The position numbers and the translations under genes were made by a program. Below the pieces are notes generated by a model, which did not search any database, was not told the DNA's origin, and was given only the letters and a program-made list of their open reading frames with translations. From positions 1,343,750 through 1,407,749 of the forward strand of contig KL647316.1 in NCBI GenBank assembly GCA_000727475.1: DNA of 64,000 nt. The letters are read 5' to 3'. Source of the stretch: Sarcocystis neurona (Eukaryota > Apicomplexa > Conoidasida > Eucoccidiorida > Sarcocystidae). The first letter of the stretch is position 1; each line of letters begins with the position of its first letter. Below are positions 23,336-34,700 of this stretch, one piece after another.

Positions 23336-26300
23336 GTAGGTGGATACAGCAGTAGGCACTCTGCTTTGCTGGGGCGCACACAACGGTCCACCGCAGGTGA
23401 ACGGAGGCCGGCGTGTCTTCTAGCGGTGTCTCGCCACAAGGAACGGGCGCAGGAGCGAGAAAGAAGTCGAAAAGAGAACAGGACACAAAAAAAGGGCAGA
23501 GGGGAGGAGTATTACGCTGTTCGAATGCGGGGTGATACCGGGCGCCAAGGGCCTCCTCCCCCTGCCTGCTGACTGCCGTCCGCGTGAGACACCCGGCACC
23601 GTAAAACCGCCGCGGCACGAGCAGCGGCCCCAAATCGGCAACACCGCGGGCGGTAAAGGCGCAGCAGGGACAAGAATGCTTGGAAACTGCAGGAGCTAAC
23701 GCACACACGACAGCACCTGCGCTTCGGAGCACAGCAGGGTAGGTTTTGAGTATCGCTTTTCAGAGGGAGAGTGTACAAGATGCCGCACATCCATGCTGCG
23801 CGCAGCAGCATCGTCAGCACGGGCCACTGTCAGACAGCAGCAGCCACTCCACCGCGAAAGTAGCATGAACCCAGCAGTCGCCGCAGCAGCAGCGGCATCG
23901 CCAGAGCGCGGAAGCGTAGCACAGAAGCAGCACCAGCAGCAGCCCCGTGGAGTCGAAGTAGTAGTACCTTACCAACAAGAACAGCGGCAGCACGCGTCCG
24001 GACGCCCGCGCAACAGCAGCAACGCAGCAGCAGTAGTGGTGCCTCCAGGACAGCACCAACAGCAGCAGTAGCAGGATGACTGCCAGCAGCCTGGACACAC
24101 CATACGAACAGCCGCAGCAGCCGCAGTACAACCACCGCGGGTAGTGGAAGTGTCGGGCTTCATCAACACGGATTTGATGTGCGAATGACGGCAGTGTACT
24201 AGTGGCAGCCACTGTTGTATGTACACATGCGCAGTGCTCCTCGAATTTCAGCGCGCTGCGCAGTAGCGTTCCTTTTTTTCTTCTTCCTCCACTTTTTTTT
24301 TCTTCTCGTCCTCCTCCTGCCTCCCTTCTGTGCCACCTCTGACTGACGAGTATGAAAAGTGTTGCGCGCAAAGGCCTTTGCCGCAAGGGTCGGGATGCAG
24401 CAGCAACTCCCGCTTTGCGGTGGACTGTCCGCTGTGTTTCCTCTCCCTTCACCCGCAGATCGTGGCTGCTGCTGTCGCCTGCTGGTTTCCCCTCTGCGAC
24501 GGGACTCTCCCCCCCTTGTGAGCGCCGTTGCTGCTGTCCGCTGGTTCTGCAGCTCCACTGCAGCGTGTAGCCGGGCGGGACCACACCTCCGGTGCAGCTG
24601 CCGCATGCGTGCGTAGCAGCAAGTCTAAAAAGCGTAGCGTTACCACAGCCGAGCTCTCGTCCCAGCAGCAGAAACAGCAGCGGATGCGCAGCAGCAGCGA
24701 GAGCCACAGCAGCAGCGACGTCGTGCCAGCAGCGGCAGCAGCATCTCGGCAGCAGACGCAGCACAGCAGATGCAGATGCTCAACCACCTGTGCTGCAGAA
24801 GAGAAAGGCGACAACAGCAACCGCAGCGGCCCGACCGAAACAACAGTTGCAGGGGAGTGGCCCACGAGGGGTTGACCCACAGAGAGACACACACCGCAGC
24901 GCGGGGAAGGAACGCAGCTGCGGAACAGCAGCAGCAGCTGCAGCAGCAGCAGCCCAAAGAAGGGGCGCACTTTTACCACACCAATGCGGCTGCTGCAGCC
25001 GCTGCACGCATCCCTCAGTCCCTCTGCTGCTGCAGGAGACTCAGCAGCAGCAGCACCAACAAACTCTTCAGCGACATACCACGAGCATCTCTTCCACATC
25101 GACGTAGTCCTTCGCGCGCGTGCTTCAGCCGGCTGCTGCACCGAAGCCCGCGCCCCTCCGTGTGTGCCCCTAAGAACTAGCCACGTCCATCTCAGAGGGA
25201 GCTGGAAATTGACTACCTCAAAAATGTAACCAACTACATATGTCTGTCTATGTAAGGACTTCTTGCACACGTGCGACGCCCTTCTGCATGCACGACTTCT
25301 ATGTCCGCGTATCAGAGGAATACCCGCATCTACGGATCCCGCAGACCGCTGGGCCGTCCCTTTGAACGTTCGCATTTCATGTATGTATCTGTATATATAC
25401 AAATAGATAGATATGGTATTCATCTACCTGCAGAGCGTATTCACACCCATATATACGTATCTGCACCTGAATACTTATACACCTCTCGAGACGCGCGGAA
25501 CTGCATTTGTGGGGCGAGTTACTTTAATATATATGGCACACCGATGCCCAACGCATCGTGTCGCCCCAGGGATCCACCCACAAACCGCCCTGCTCTCTGC
25601 ACAGGAACGCAGAGGAAACACACGTGTATTGCAGGCCACATGGACACTGCCGCCCACATATATATATATATATATCGATACCGACACACCATGCGTAATA
25701 CGTGTGTGTGTGTCTCGTGTCTCACGGATACTCCCGCAAGCAAATATACATGTCTCTCTCTCTTTCTATATACACATATGTTGCTATACTGACACACTGC
25801 GCGTCACACATATTCCTTTAGGCCACCCAGGCGGATCCTGTACATATATACATATATATATTGCGATAGCGGCACGCCATGCCTCATACGTATATCTTTG
25901 CCCAGTGCCACGGGGGCACCCCAGCAAAGTAGAAAAAAGTATATATATATATATATAGGGGCACGGATATATCGGTGCCTCGTGCCAAGCAGGCCCCCCG
26001 GTAGCACCTCTGTGACTGCCTACTTACAGACCTTTCTATATATTCGCGCGCCCCTTTATATGTATATGTGGTGCGTTTGACTTACATATGTGTGTGGTGT
26101 GTTTGTACAGATCTGTGTGGAGCTACGTTCCTACATGTTTTTGTATGTGTGTGTGTGTGCGCATGTTCCTGTAGGGGAGGAAAGCAACGTCACTGCCGTC
26201 TCTATTGATGTACGGGGCAAGCAGCACAGGACCGCTTCGTTCGATTATGGAAGGGAGGGAGGACCGCGCAGCGAAGCGTGTGGTGCTGCGGGTTTCCTCT

Positions 26301-27500
26301 CTGCAAACTTGCAGACAAGAAGCAGCAACTTTAGCAAGCAGCGACGTGGTGCAGCACCTGACGGCCCGTGCTGCATGCGCGGCGTCGCTGGGAGGAGTAG
26401 CCGAGCACCGTTGAGGAAGGGGCTGCGCAGTCCCCGCGAGAGCGGCGCGAGCAGGAAGAGCAGCCGCTGAAGAAACGGCACTGACCGTCTGGGGAGCAGC
26501 AGCAGCAGCACGTCCGTCAAGTGGAGGAGGAGGAGGCGCAGCAGCAGCGCAGCAACAGCCGTAGTCCTTCCTCTGCTGCAGCAGCCTTCGGTTCTCCTCT
26601 TGTTGGGGAGAACCCTGCGGTAGAGATGTGTTTCCTCTCGCGTCGCGAGTGAAGGCGGACGCGTGCAAGGGCAGCGAGTTGTAGAGCAGCACAGACAGCA
26701 GGGGACATAGCCCCTAGGGGCAGGAGCGGCAGCAGCAGCTGCAACTGCAGCAGCCGTGCGAACGGAGCGGGATCGAAGGACTGCAGCCCTCCTGCTGCAG
26801 GTCCCGCAGCAGCAGCAGGCCCCGCGAGCCGCCGAGGAAAACGCTGGACGTGCAAGCGCAGCGACAGCGACAAAGACGCATCTGCAGCAGCAGGACGAGC
26901 CGCGGCAGCAGCAAGAGCAGTGGATGCGGGGCAGCAGCAACACCGCCATCCGTGTTCCGTTGATGTAGCAGCAGCAGACGGAACAAGAGATGCCGCAGGC
27001 AGCCGAGGGGGATGGGAAGGAATACCAGCAGCAGCAGGAAAAAGGAGAAGAAAGGCTGCAGCAGGAAGCAGAGCAGAAGCAGGAGGAGAAAAGACAGCGG
27101 CGACAGTGAGGAGCTGCAACCGCGCTGACACCAAGGCGACGCGGGGCCGCTGCAGCAGTCAGCAGCACCACGAGTGCTGCCAGCAGCCCCCAGGATTCGT
27201 CTGGAGAGCAGCAGCAAGCAGGAGCGCAGCACGGGGCAAAGGCCAAGAACCAGCCTCAGGATCGCCAGCAGCAGCAGGAGGGAAGGCAGTGCAGCAGGAG
27301 AAGAAGCAGCTGCAGTAGGCAGCCCTAGCAGCAGGAGGAACAGCAGCACCAGGCCGGAGCCAGCTGTGGCAGTAGGAGGTGGAGGAGGGACGAAACAGCA
27401 GCCTCAGGACGGTCAGCAGAACAGCAGCAGCACCGGCCGAGCCAGCACGGAGAGGTTCTGAAGCAGGAAGGGCAGGGAGTGCGCACTGCAGCTGAACAAG
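23336..27500. repeat. CAG-rich region with unresolved exons and a microsatellite island
   Basis: CAG/GCA/AGC tracts on + at 23790-24080, 24600-25080 and 26460-27440 keep several frames open on both strands, so exons cannot be assigned. A non-CAG island (25370-26080) holds diverged repeats around ggcacaccatgc elements at about 25530, 25680 and 25870, between TA runs. A GRIP-like fragment lies at 25181-25251. On - a frame around 26123-26692 (EETRSTTRFAARSSLPSIIE) is also protein-like. Confidence 0.4.
25181..25251 (+). CDS. possible GRIP-domain exon fragment
   Basis: Between acceptor aactag (or ctcag before 25196) and donor gtaagg at 25252 the frame reads QRELEIDYLKNVTNYICLS. The pattern (D/E)YLKNVxxxxIxL matches the N-terminal helix of GRIP domains, which bind Arl1 on the trans-Golgi. 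The second half of the domain (LLPVIxxLL) was not found downstream. Upstream coiled-coil exons may lie in the CAG-rich DNA. The match is short, so this is tentative. Confidence 0.35.
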
Positions 27501-28771
27501 ATGGGAAGGACGCGAGCCGCAGGGGGAAGCGGGGGAGGCCGCAGAAGTTTGCTCAGCTTTGATTTGAACGAAGAAGAGGAAGGAATAGAAGAGGAGGAAG
27601 ACCAGCAACACGCCCATTCTGGTGCTGCTGCTGCTGGGGGCAGGCGCGGAGCGGGCAGCAGCAGTCGCGACGGCAGCAGCAGTAGCGACAGCAGCAGTAG
27701 CCGCCTCACCAGCAGCAGTAGCAGAGAAGCAAGCAGCGGCAGCAGCGGCTATGGCCTGCGGGACTTTTCACCGGAGTGCAAAAGCAGTCATAGTAGCAGG
27801 TCTAACAGCAGGGGCGCGGCAGGAAGCAACAGCAGCAGCACGCGCGTGTCGAGCAGCGGCAGAAGCGGCGTCAGTCGCAGGGAATGGAGCGGCGACGGCA
27901 GCTTCTACATTCGTAACGCATCCCCGTCTGCGTACAGCAGCACCGGCAGGTCAGAGGTTGTAAGCTCTAGAGAGAGGTCCGTCATAAAAGATATTCCGCG
28001 TGGGAGTAGCAGCAGCTGCAGTACCAGCAGCAGGGGCCCCTCCGCAAAGGGCAGCAGCAGCCGCGATAGCAGCAGCAGCAGCGAGAGCGCCAGCAGCAGC
28101 GGCGACAGCGCCAGCAGCAGCGGCGACAGCGCCAGCAGCAGGTGGGTTCGGTCAGGTGGTTACGGGCACAGCAGTGAGACAGCAACGAAGTGTGACCGTA
28201 GCGGCAGCAGCAGCAGCAGCAAGAAGACCAGCAGCAGCACCACGAGCAGCAGCTCCAGCAGCAGCAGTGGCAGTCAGATCCTCGTGAAACACAGACAGGA
28301 CGGCGGGACCTACCACCAAGAGACAGAGGAAGGACGAGGCGCTTACAAGCGAGAGAGAGTGCCAGCAGCAGTAGCAGGAGGCGGAATCCCACCAGCAGCA
28401 GGAGAGAGAGCCGCAGCGGAGGGAGACGGAGAAGGAAGAGCAGTAGGGAAGAGCCGAGAAACAGCAGCAGCAGAGGGAGGAAGCGAAAGGAAGAAGCGTG
28501 CGAGCGGATTTATGAAGATTAGCGAGCTCACCCAAGCCAAATTTCAAGTCGAGCAGCAGCAGCAGGAGCAGCGTGGCAGACGTCGGCAGCAGTTGGTTTC
28601 TGCGCAGAAGTATCAGCAGCAGCAGCACTACGGCTCGGCTGGTGGACAGGCGGCGCATGCAACAGCAGCAGGGGGAGGCGCTGTGCTCCTTGATGGCCTC
28701 GCTCTCGCAGAAGACCTGCTACAGATTCCGCAGCAGCAGCCGGATGACGACGATGACGAAGGACGTTGCTG
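27501..28771 (+). CDS. Ser-rich exon, candidate first exon of the PP2C gene
   Basis: ATG at 27501 after an in-frame stop (27459-27461) opens 423 codons: MGRTRAAGGSGGG, an acidic patch (FDLNEEEEGIEEEEDQQ), long AGC-coded Ser runs, then FMKISELTQAKFQVEQQQQ and PDDDDDEGRC. A consensus donor gtaagc starts at 28772, just before the stop, leaving TG. The acceptor ggggtgcag before 31182 supplies G in phase with the phosphatase exon (Trp, then REREE-like Arg/Glu text). CAG orientation changes to CTG right after this donor, as at other exon ends here. It could instead be an independent gene. Confidence 0.42.
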
Positions 28772-30877
28772 GTAAGCAAGAAGAAGAGAACGGCAGAGGA
28801 GCTGTTGTTGCTGCTGAGAAGACTGCAGCATCCCTTGTGCGCTGCAGCGTGGACACGTCGATGGCTGCTGCATGAGACCTCCTGCGAGCGCGTGCCTGCT
28901 GCGCCTGTTTTGTGGGATCGCTGGTGCTGCTCCTGTGCTCTTGGCTGGTGTATGGCTGCTGCTGACGCTCCTGCTGTTGACGGATGCGAGATACTGCTGC
29001 TGGCTACGAGCGCAGCTGCTTCTGCTGTTGTTTCTTTACTGCTGCTGCTACTGCAGCTTGACGAGCGCCGACGCATGACTGCTAAACCACTGCGGCTGAA
29101 GCGGCTGCTGCTGTGTCGCTGCCATCACCTGTGCGTACCCCTGCTGCCCTCACGTCTGCGTGCCGCTGGTGCTGGTGCCACTGCTGCTGTCGTTCGGCGA
29201 GTGCTGCTATTCCTGCCGTCGCAGCGTAGAGATTGCTGCTACTTGCCTTCCGTCTCTAAGTAGCTGATCTCGTTGGGGGGGTGGAGGGCTGCTGCTGCTC
29301 CGCTGTTATGCTCGAGGCTGTCGGTCCTCCCTTCAGCAGCTGCACCCGCTGCAGCAGCTGCTGTCGCTCCTCCTTCCCCTCCGTTTGTTGAAGCCGACGC
29401 TGCTGGTGTAGCTCCTTTCTTTGCTGCGGTCTTAGGGCTGCTGTCGTCGTTAACAGAGAAAAGTGCTGCTGGCAGGTGAGCGCCTGCTGCTGCTAACAGG
29501 AGGAGGAGGCTTGCTGCTGCTAACAGGAGGAGGAGGCTTGCTGCTGCTAACAGGAGGAGGCCTGCTGCTGCTAGGAGGAGGAGGCGGCCTGGCGCTGCTA
29601 GGAGGAGAAGGCCTGCTGCTGCTCGTGGGTAATGTAGATGATCCTGCGGGTCGTTGGGCTGCTGCTGCTGTTGCCAGTAGACCTGCGGCTGCTCGCAGTG
29701 ATAGTAGAACTAGTAGGAAGTGCACCGCGCGAGTGTATTTCCGCTATCGCGTGGAGTCTGTAGCAGATGACGCACAGCTGCGTCTGCTGCTGCTCTCCTG
29801 CTGCAACTGGGTTTCTGCAGTTGCTGCTGCTGCTGCTGCTGCTCGTGGTGGGGGGTCTGCTGCTGCTGCTGCGGCTGTTGCTGCCTTCGCACCTGCTGGT
29901 GCTGACATCGCCGCTGCTGTCGCGTTTCTCGCTGCCGCACATGGCCGCTGTTGCTGTCGCCGTAGTGTCTGCTGCTGCTGATGCTGCAGCTGCGACTGCC
30001 GCTGCTGCTGCTGCTGGGACGGCGGTTACCTATGCGACACCGAGTGTGTGGGCTGGAGACAGACGGACCCTCTACGGCGCGCTTCACCCAGTTGCATTAG
30101 ATAGATACACGCCTCTCTTACATGCCGCTGCTGGAGTGTGTCTGTATCTCTTTTTCCTCTTCACAGAATTCCAACGTCGTCGCAACATAGACTTCTCATA
30201 TATATATATATATATATATGTGTATCTATATATATACGCATATATAGACACCACAAGGAAAGGTGCAAGGCAACATAGATCTCTGCAATATATATGTATA
30301 TATACGCGCACATGTGTAGATATATACATATATATACACCGCCAGCAAAGGTGCAAAGCCCCGGTCTCTTCCTAGTGTGTGCCTATGTGCGCATGCGCAC
30401 TTGGTGCACGGCCGACAGTCTCTTTCTTATTTATATGAAGGATTTCGAGAGCTCCGTACTACGTGTACGTCGCCGCCGCGTTTGTCAGACTTTCTCGCTA
30501 GTTGTTTGATTCATTGCGTCGCTACTCGTGTCTTCTTCGAGAAACGTGTGTCTACTTTTAAGGGTAGGGGCACCGTGTCTACTATCTCTCTCTGGCTTGC
30601 ATCGCCGCAGTGCGAGACGGCACCAAGAACACGACAGCTTCTACATGTATGCTTCACCAGGAACCCTGATATTGTATACATATATATATTTATCTCTCGG
30701 TGACTCGGTCCCCCCGACGTTTCTCTGCCTTTCTCTGTGTTGCCTCCATATATCTAAAACGTAGGGAAAAGGGCCTCTCCTCCACACAGGTGTGTAGACA
30801 CACCATGGGTAGATATCTGTACATATGCATATATATATATATATGTGTATACACATTCTTCAGGTGTAGCCACAGAG

Positions 30878-30913
<36 letters not shown>

Positions 30914-31143
30914 GTACATATGTATATACACCCACTTATGATGTAGCCACAGATATATATATATATGTATATATATATGCCTGTGGTTCAGGAACAGTTT
31001 TTTGGGACGTATACGTGGGCGTATAACTCCTTGAGAACTTTGCGTCTGTCTTCAAGAGACATGTCCTTTTCACTTTCCTTGGGAGCAACAGGGGGCTACT
31101 ACATGTCGTCGTTAAGAGAAGAGGGCCCCTTTCTTTTTCGCGG
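28772..31143. repeat. CTG-rich stretch, probable intron, with 27-bp repeats
   Basis: CTG/GCT tract on + (28800-30020), a roughly 27-bp tandem repeat aggaggaggcttgctgctgctaac (29493-29625, two full copies and shorter ones) and TA/GT microsatellite (30195-30980). Antisense frames (28528-29076, 29450-29725 with a Pro-rich SSSKPPPPV repeat, 29710-30087) are open because the antisense strand reads CAG. A nested - gene cannot be excluded. Confidence 0.45.
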
Positions 31144-31777
31144 ATGATGAATACCGTGTCTGCATGCGGTGTGGGGTGCAGGCGGGAGAGAAGTGAAAGG
31201 AGAGCATCTGCTGCTGCTTCTTTCTCTCCAAGTGATGTTGACAACAACAAGTCTTCATCGCGCGGCGATGTGGGCGCTGCTTTCTCTCGTGGGGCGGCTG
31301 ATGTCTCTTCGGTTCGAAGACGCAGCCCGTCGCGTTCGTCGTCCGCTGCTGCTGCAGCGCAGTTTGCTTCCGCTTCTGGCTCGTCGTCGTCTTCTGAAGG
31401 TGAAGAGGAAGAAACGGCAGCTGTAGCTGCAGCAGGCACAGGAGCGGGTTCCTTCCCCAGCACGAACGACAGGAGCAGCAGCAGCAGCACGAGGAGGAAG
31501 CGCGGCTGGCCCTGGGGCGGCAGCCGAGACTGGCGCTGCAGCAGCAGCAGCGACTGGCGGGGCAGCAGCAGTCGCGGCAGGAACAGCAGCAGCGATAGCA
31601 GGAGCAACAGCAGCACTAGGAGTAGCAGCAGCAGCAGCCGTAGCTGCAGCAGTAGCCGAGTGAGGGGCTTCGCGCTCTCTTGGGGAAGCAGCGCGACCGT
31701 CGGACGCCGAGAAAAAATGGAGGATGTCTTTGCTGCAGTGCCGTCGTTCCTGGATTCCCAGTTCGCCTACTTTTGCA
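31144..31777 (+). CDS. PP2C exon with the metal-binding MED motif
   Basis: Open from ATGATG at 31144. If the upstream exon is real, coding resumes at 31182 after gtgcag. Ser/Arg-rich text (SSSSSDWRGSSSRGRN) leads to SWGSSATVGRREKMEDVFAA then SFLDSQFAYFC. One A remains before donor gtaagg at 31778. GRREKMED is PP2C motif 1. Confidence 0.72.
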
Positions 31778-34700
31778 GTAAGGTTATTTGAGCAGTCCCC
31801 ACGAGTGCAGTCCCCACGAGTGCGACGCCTTCTTTTCTACTTTCTCCCCGAGTGTTTGCTCCTCGTCTTCCTCTCTTTTCTATCCGTTTTCCCTGCTGGG
31901 CTGTTGCGGGGCGTGACTGTGCGCGGCGTCTGTGCTGCTTCCATGTCGACAGCTGCTGTTGTTGCTGCTGTGTCTCCCTCCCAGACGCGTACAATAAAGG
32001 GACGGTGTCACGGCGGCCCTTGCTGCTGCTGCTGCTGTTACGTGCGTGTCTTACCATTTCCTCCTGAGCACGCGCGAGTCGTGCTGCGCCCTCTTGCCGT
32101 CCTCCTGAGCTGCTGTTGCTGTCGCTGTTGCTGCACGGCGATTATCACCGGAGCAGCAGTTACTGCTGAGAGCTGCTGTCTCGGTCCTGCTGCTGGCATG
32201 GCTGGGAGCTGCAGTCTCGGTCCTGCCGCTGCGATGAGTGAGAGCTGCTGTCTCGGTCCTGCTGCTGCTATGACTGAGAACTCCGGTATCGGTCCTCTTG
32301 CTACTGCTGCTGTTTCTGCTGCTGCCGTTTCTGCTGCTACGTCTGGTCACGTGCGACGGTGGCGTCGCCGTCGCGATCTTTCTGGCTGCTGCTGCTGTTG
32401 TCTTCCTGTCTCTCGGAGCCGCTGGTGCAGCAACGTGCACATAGACGGTGCTGCTGCTGCGTCGTCTTCTTTTCCCCTGTTCCTGTTGCTGCCGACAGAG
32501 TCTTGGCTACTTGTTGCTTGTTCAGTTTTGTATGTAGCGCCCGCGGGTCTTTTTCACGGGTCACAGGAATCACACTCCCGCCCCTTCTTGCTGCCTCTCC
32601 TGCTGCCCCTCGCTCCGTGCCGGCTTTTCTCGGCCTTCCCTCTGGGCTGCTGTCGGTGCTGCTCCTCCTGCAGCAGAACGTAATTCGCGTGGACGCCTTC
32701 ATCTTGCTGGTGCCGCACGTCTGCTGTATTGCCGGCCCGTCTACTGCGGGAGCTGTTGCTGCTCTGTCGCTGAGCCGAGACACCGGGCTAGCTGCAGTTC
32801 TTCTCTCTCAGAATAGTGGTGCCGCTGCTGCTGCTGTTTTTCCTTGCTTCTATCCGTCGAAGACTGGCGCGACCTGCATGCAGCGACGCCGTTGCTATTG
32901 CTGCTATGGCAGCTCCGCTGGCTTCTTCGCCCTGCTGCTGAGTCTCTTTTACCCATTCGTCGTTGACATGCTTTCTCGCTTGGTGTGCTGCTGCTGCCGC
33001 TGTTGCGGCTACTGGAAGGCTGCAGTCGCAGCAGCCCCCTGCAACTAGTTCTCGTCGCGTGAGCGAGCCATCACGACATTCCTTTCTATCCGTTTCTCCA
33101 CCTTTCCTCTTCTTGCTCTCCCGTTCACCGTTCCACCTCTTCGCTTTGTTCGTCTCTGTCATTTTCGTCAGCTAAGGCAGTGTGTTTCTCTGCGTCTGCT
33201 GGTGCTGGGGTTCAAGCTGCTACTGCAGCAGGCCCGCCGGGGCACGAGTTATCGCTGTCGAGAGCGGCGCCGCAGCTTCTTCGCCTACGTTGCAGCTACT
33301 GCATTCCCGTTTCGAGCTGTTGCTGTTGCAGTTGCAGCCAGGAATGAACAGCTTTGTGTTGCTGTCTTCGCGTATGCAACTGCTGCTGCTGCTGCGCGTG
33401 CGAACTCGGCGTTCGCTGCGCTCTCCTCCTGGCGTCTTCTGCGTTTGTTGCCGCAACTGCGAGTAGACGGCGGTTGCTGCTGCTGCTGCAGCGCGTGCGT
33501 TGCTGTCGCTCCGGTCGAGAGTGTCTTCCGGTAGTTGCTGCGCTCCGTCCCTCTCGCTGCTGCGGCTGAGCGCTCGCGGCGTTCTCTCCTTTTCTCGCTG
33601 TGCTGCGCGGGTGCTACGTTTGCGAGAGTGTTTTTCTCAGGCATCCGTTGCCTGCTGCTGTTGCTGCTGCGTCTTTTCGTGCTGCTGCGTCGCGGCCGTG
33701 TTCCTCGCAGCGTCACTTGGTTTGACCCAGCCACCGCTATTGTCAGATGTGCTGCAGCCTCTTCTTCTTCTCGCTGCTGCTCTGCTACTGCTCTGCGCGC
33801 GTGTCGCTGCTGCTGCTGGCGTCGCACCGGTGTAGGAGCGGTGGTACACGCCGTGTGTGTGCTGCTGCCAAGTACCTCAACCGCGTCGTCCTGCTGTTGC
33901 GGACGACTTGCCGCGGCTGCAGCAGCAACAGCACGCGTGGGCGGGTCTCTCCTGCTCTCTGCTGTCGCTTTCTGAGACTGGCGGAGCTGCTGCACAGGGC
34001 GTCAACCTGTCTCTACCCGTGCTGCATTATCTGTCTCCGGATATGCTGCCACGGGATCTCGTGCCTGTCTCCCAGAGACACGCACACACGACCGCGTAGA
34101 CACCAGACCACCTAACAACAGCATGACACTGGTGAGGAGTCCAAGGAGGACAGTTGACCCGAGAAACACGCGACGCACGGCTTCTTCATATGTATGAAAG
34201 CATCTGCCTGGCCTCGTGTCGCTTTCTTGCGCAGCGTGCGTCGTTTGCTAAGCGTCACAACCTGACTTCGTTATGACAACTTGCTGCTGCTGCTGCTTTG
34301 CTGCTGGTGGCTGCGTGTGTCAGTGTTGGACGGCCACAACGGGTGTCAGCTCGCAGAGTTCGCAGCGGGACAGCTGCATTTGCTGCTGGAAGAGAGTCTT
34401 CAGGCGCAGCAGCAGCAGCAGATGGGGGAAGACAACAGGAGCCTGCAGCTGAAGAAGGCCGCAATTACTCGGTCACTTGTCGACGCGTTTCATCACGTCG
34501 ACCATCAATACATGCGGTTGTATCCGAAGGCCGAAGACGGAGCCACTGCTCTTGTGCTGTTGGTTCGCTGGTCTGAGGACAAAGTTGCAGTGCTGCAGCA
34601 GCAGCAAAGGCTGCGACGCATGCAGCAGCAGCAACAGGCGCAGCTGCTGCAGCAGCCGCAGCGTCACGGCGGGAGCCGGTCGCTTCACCGGCGTAAGCAC

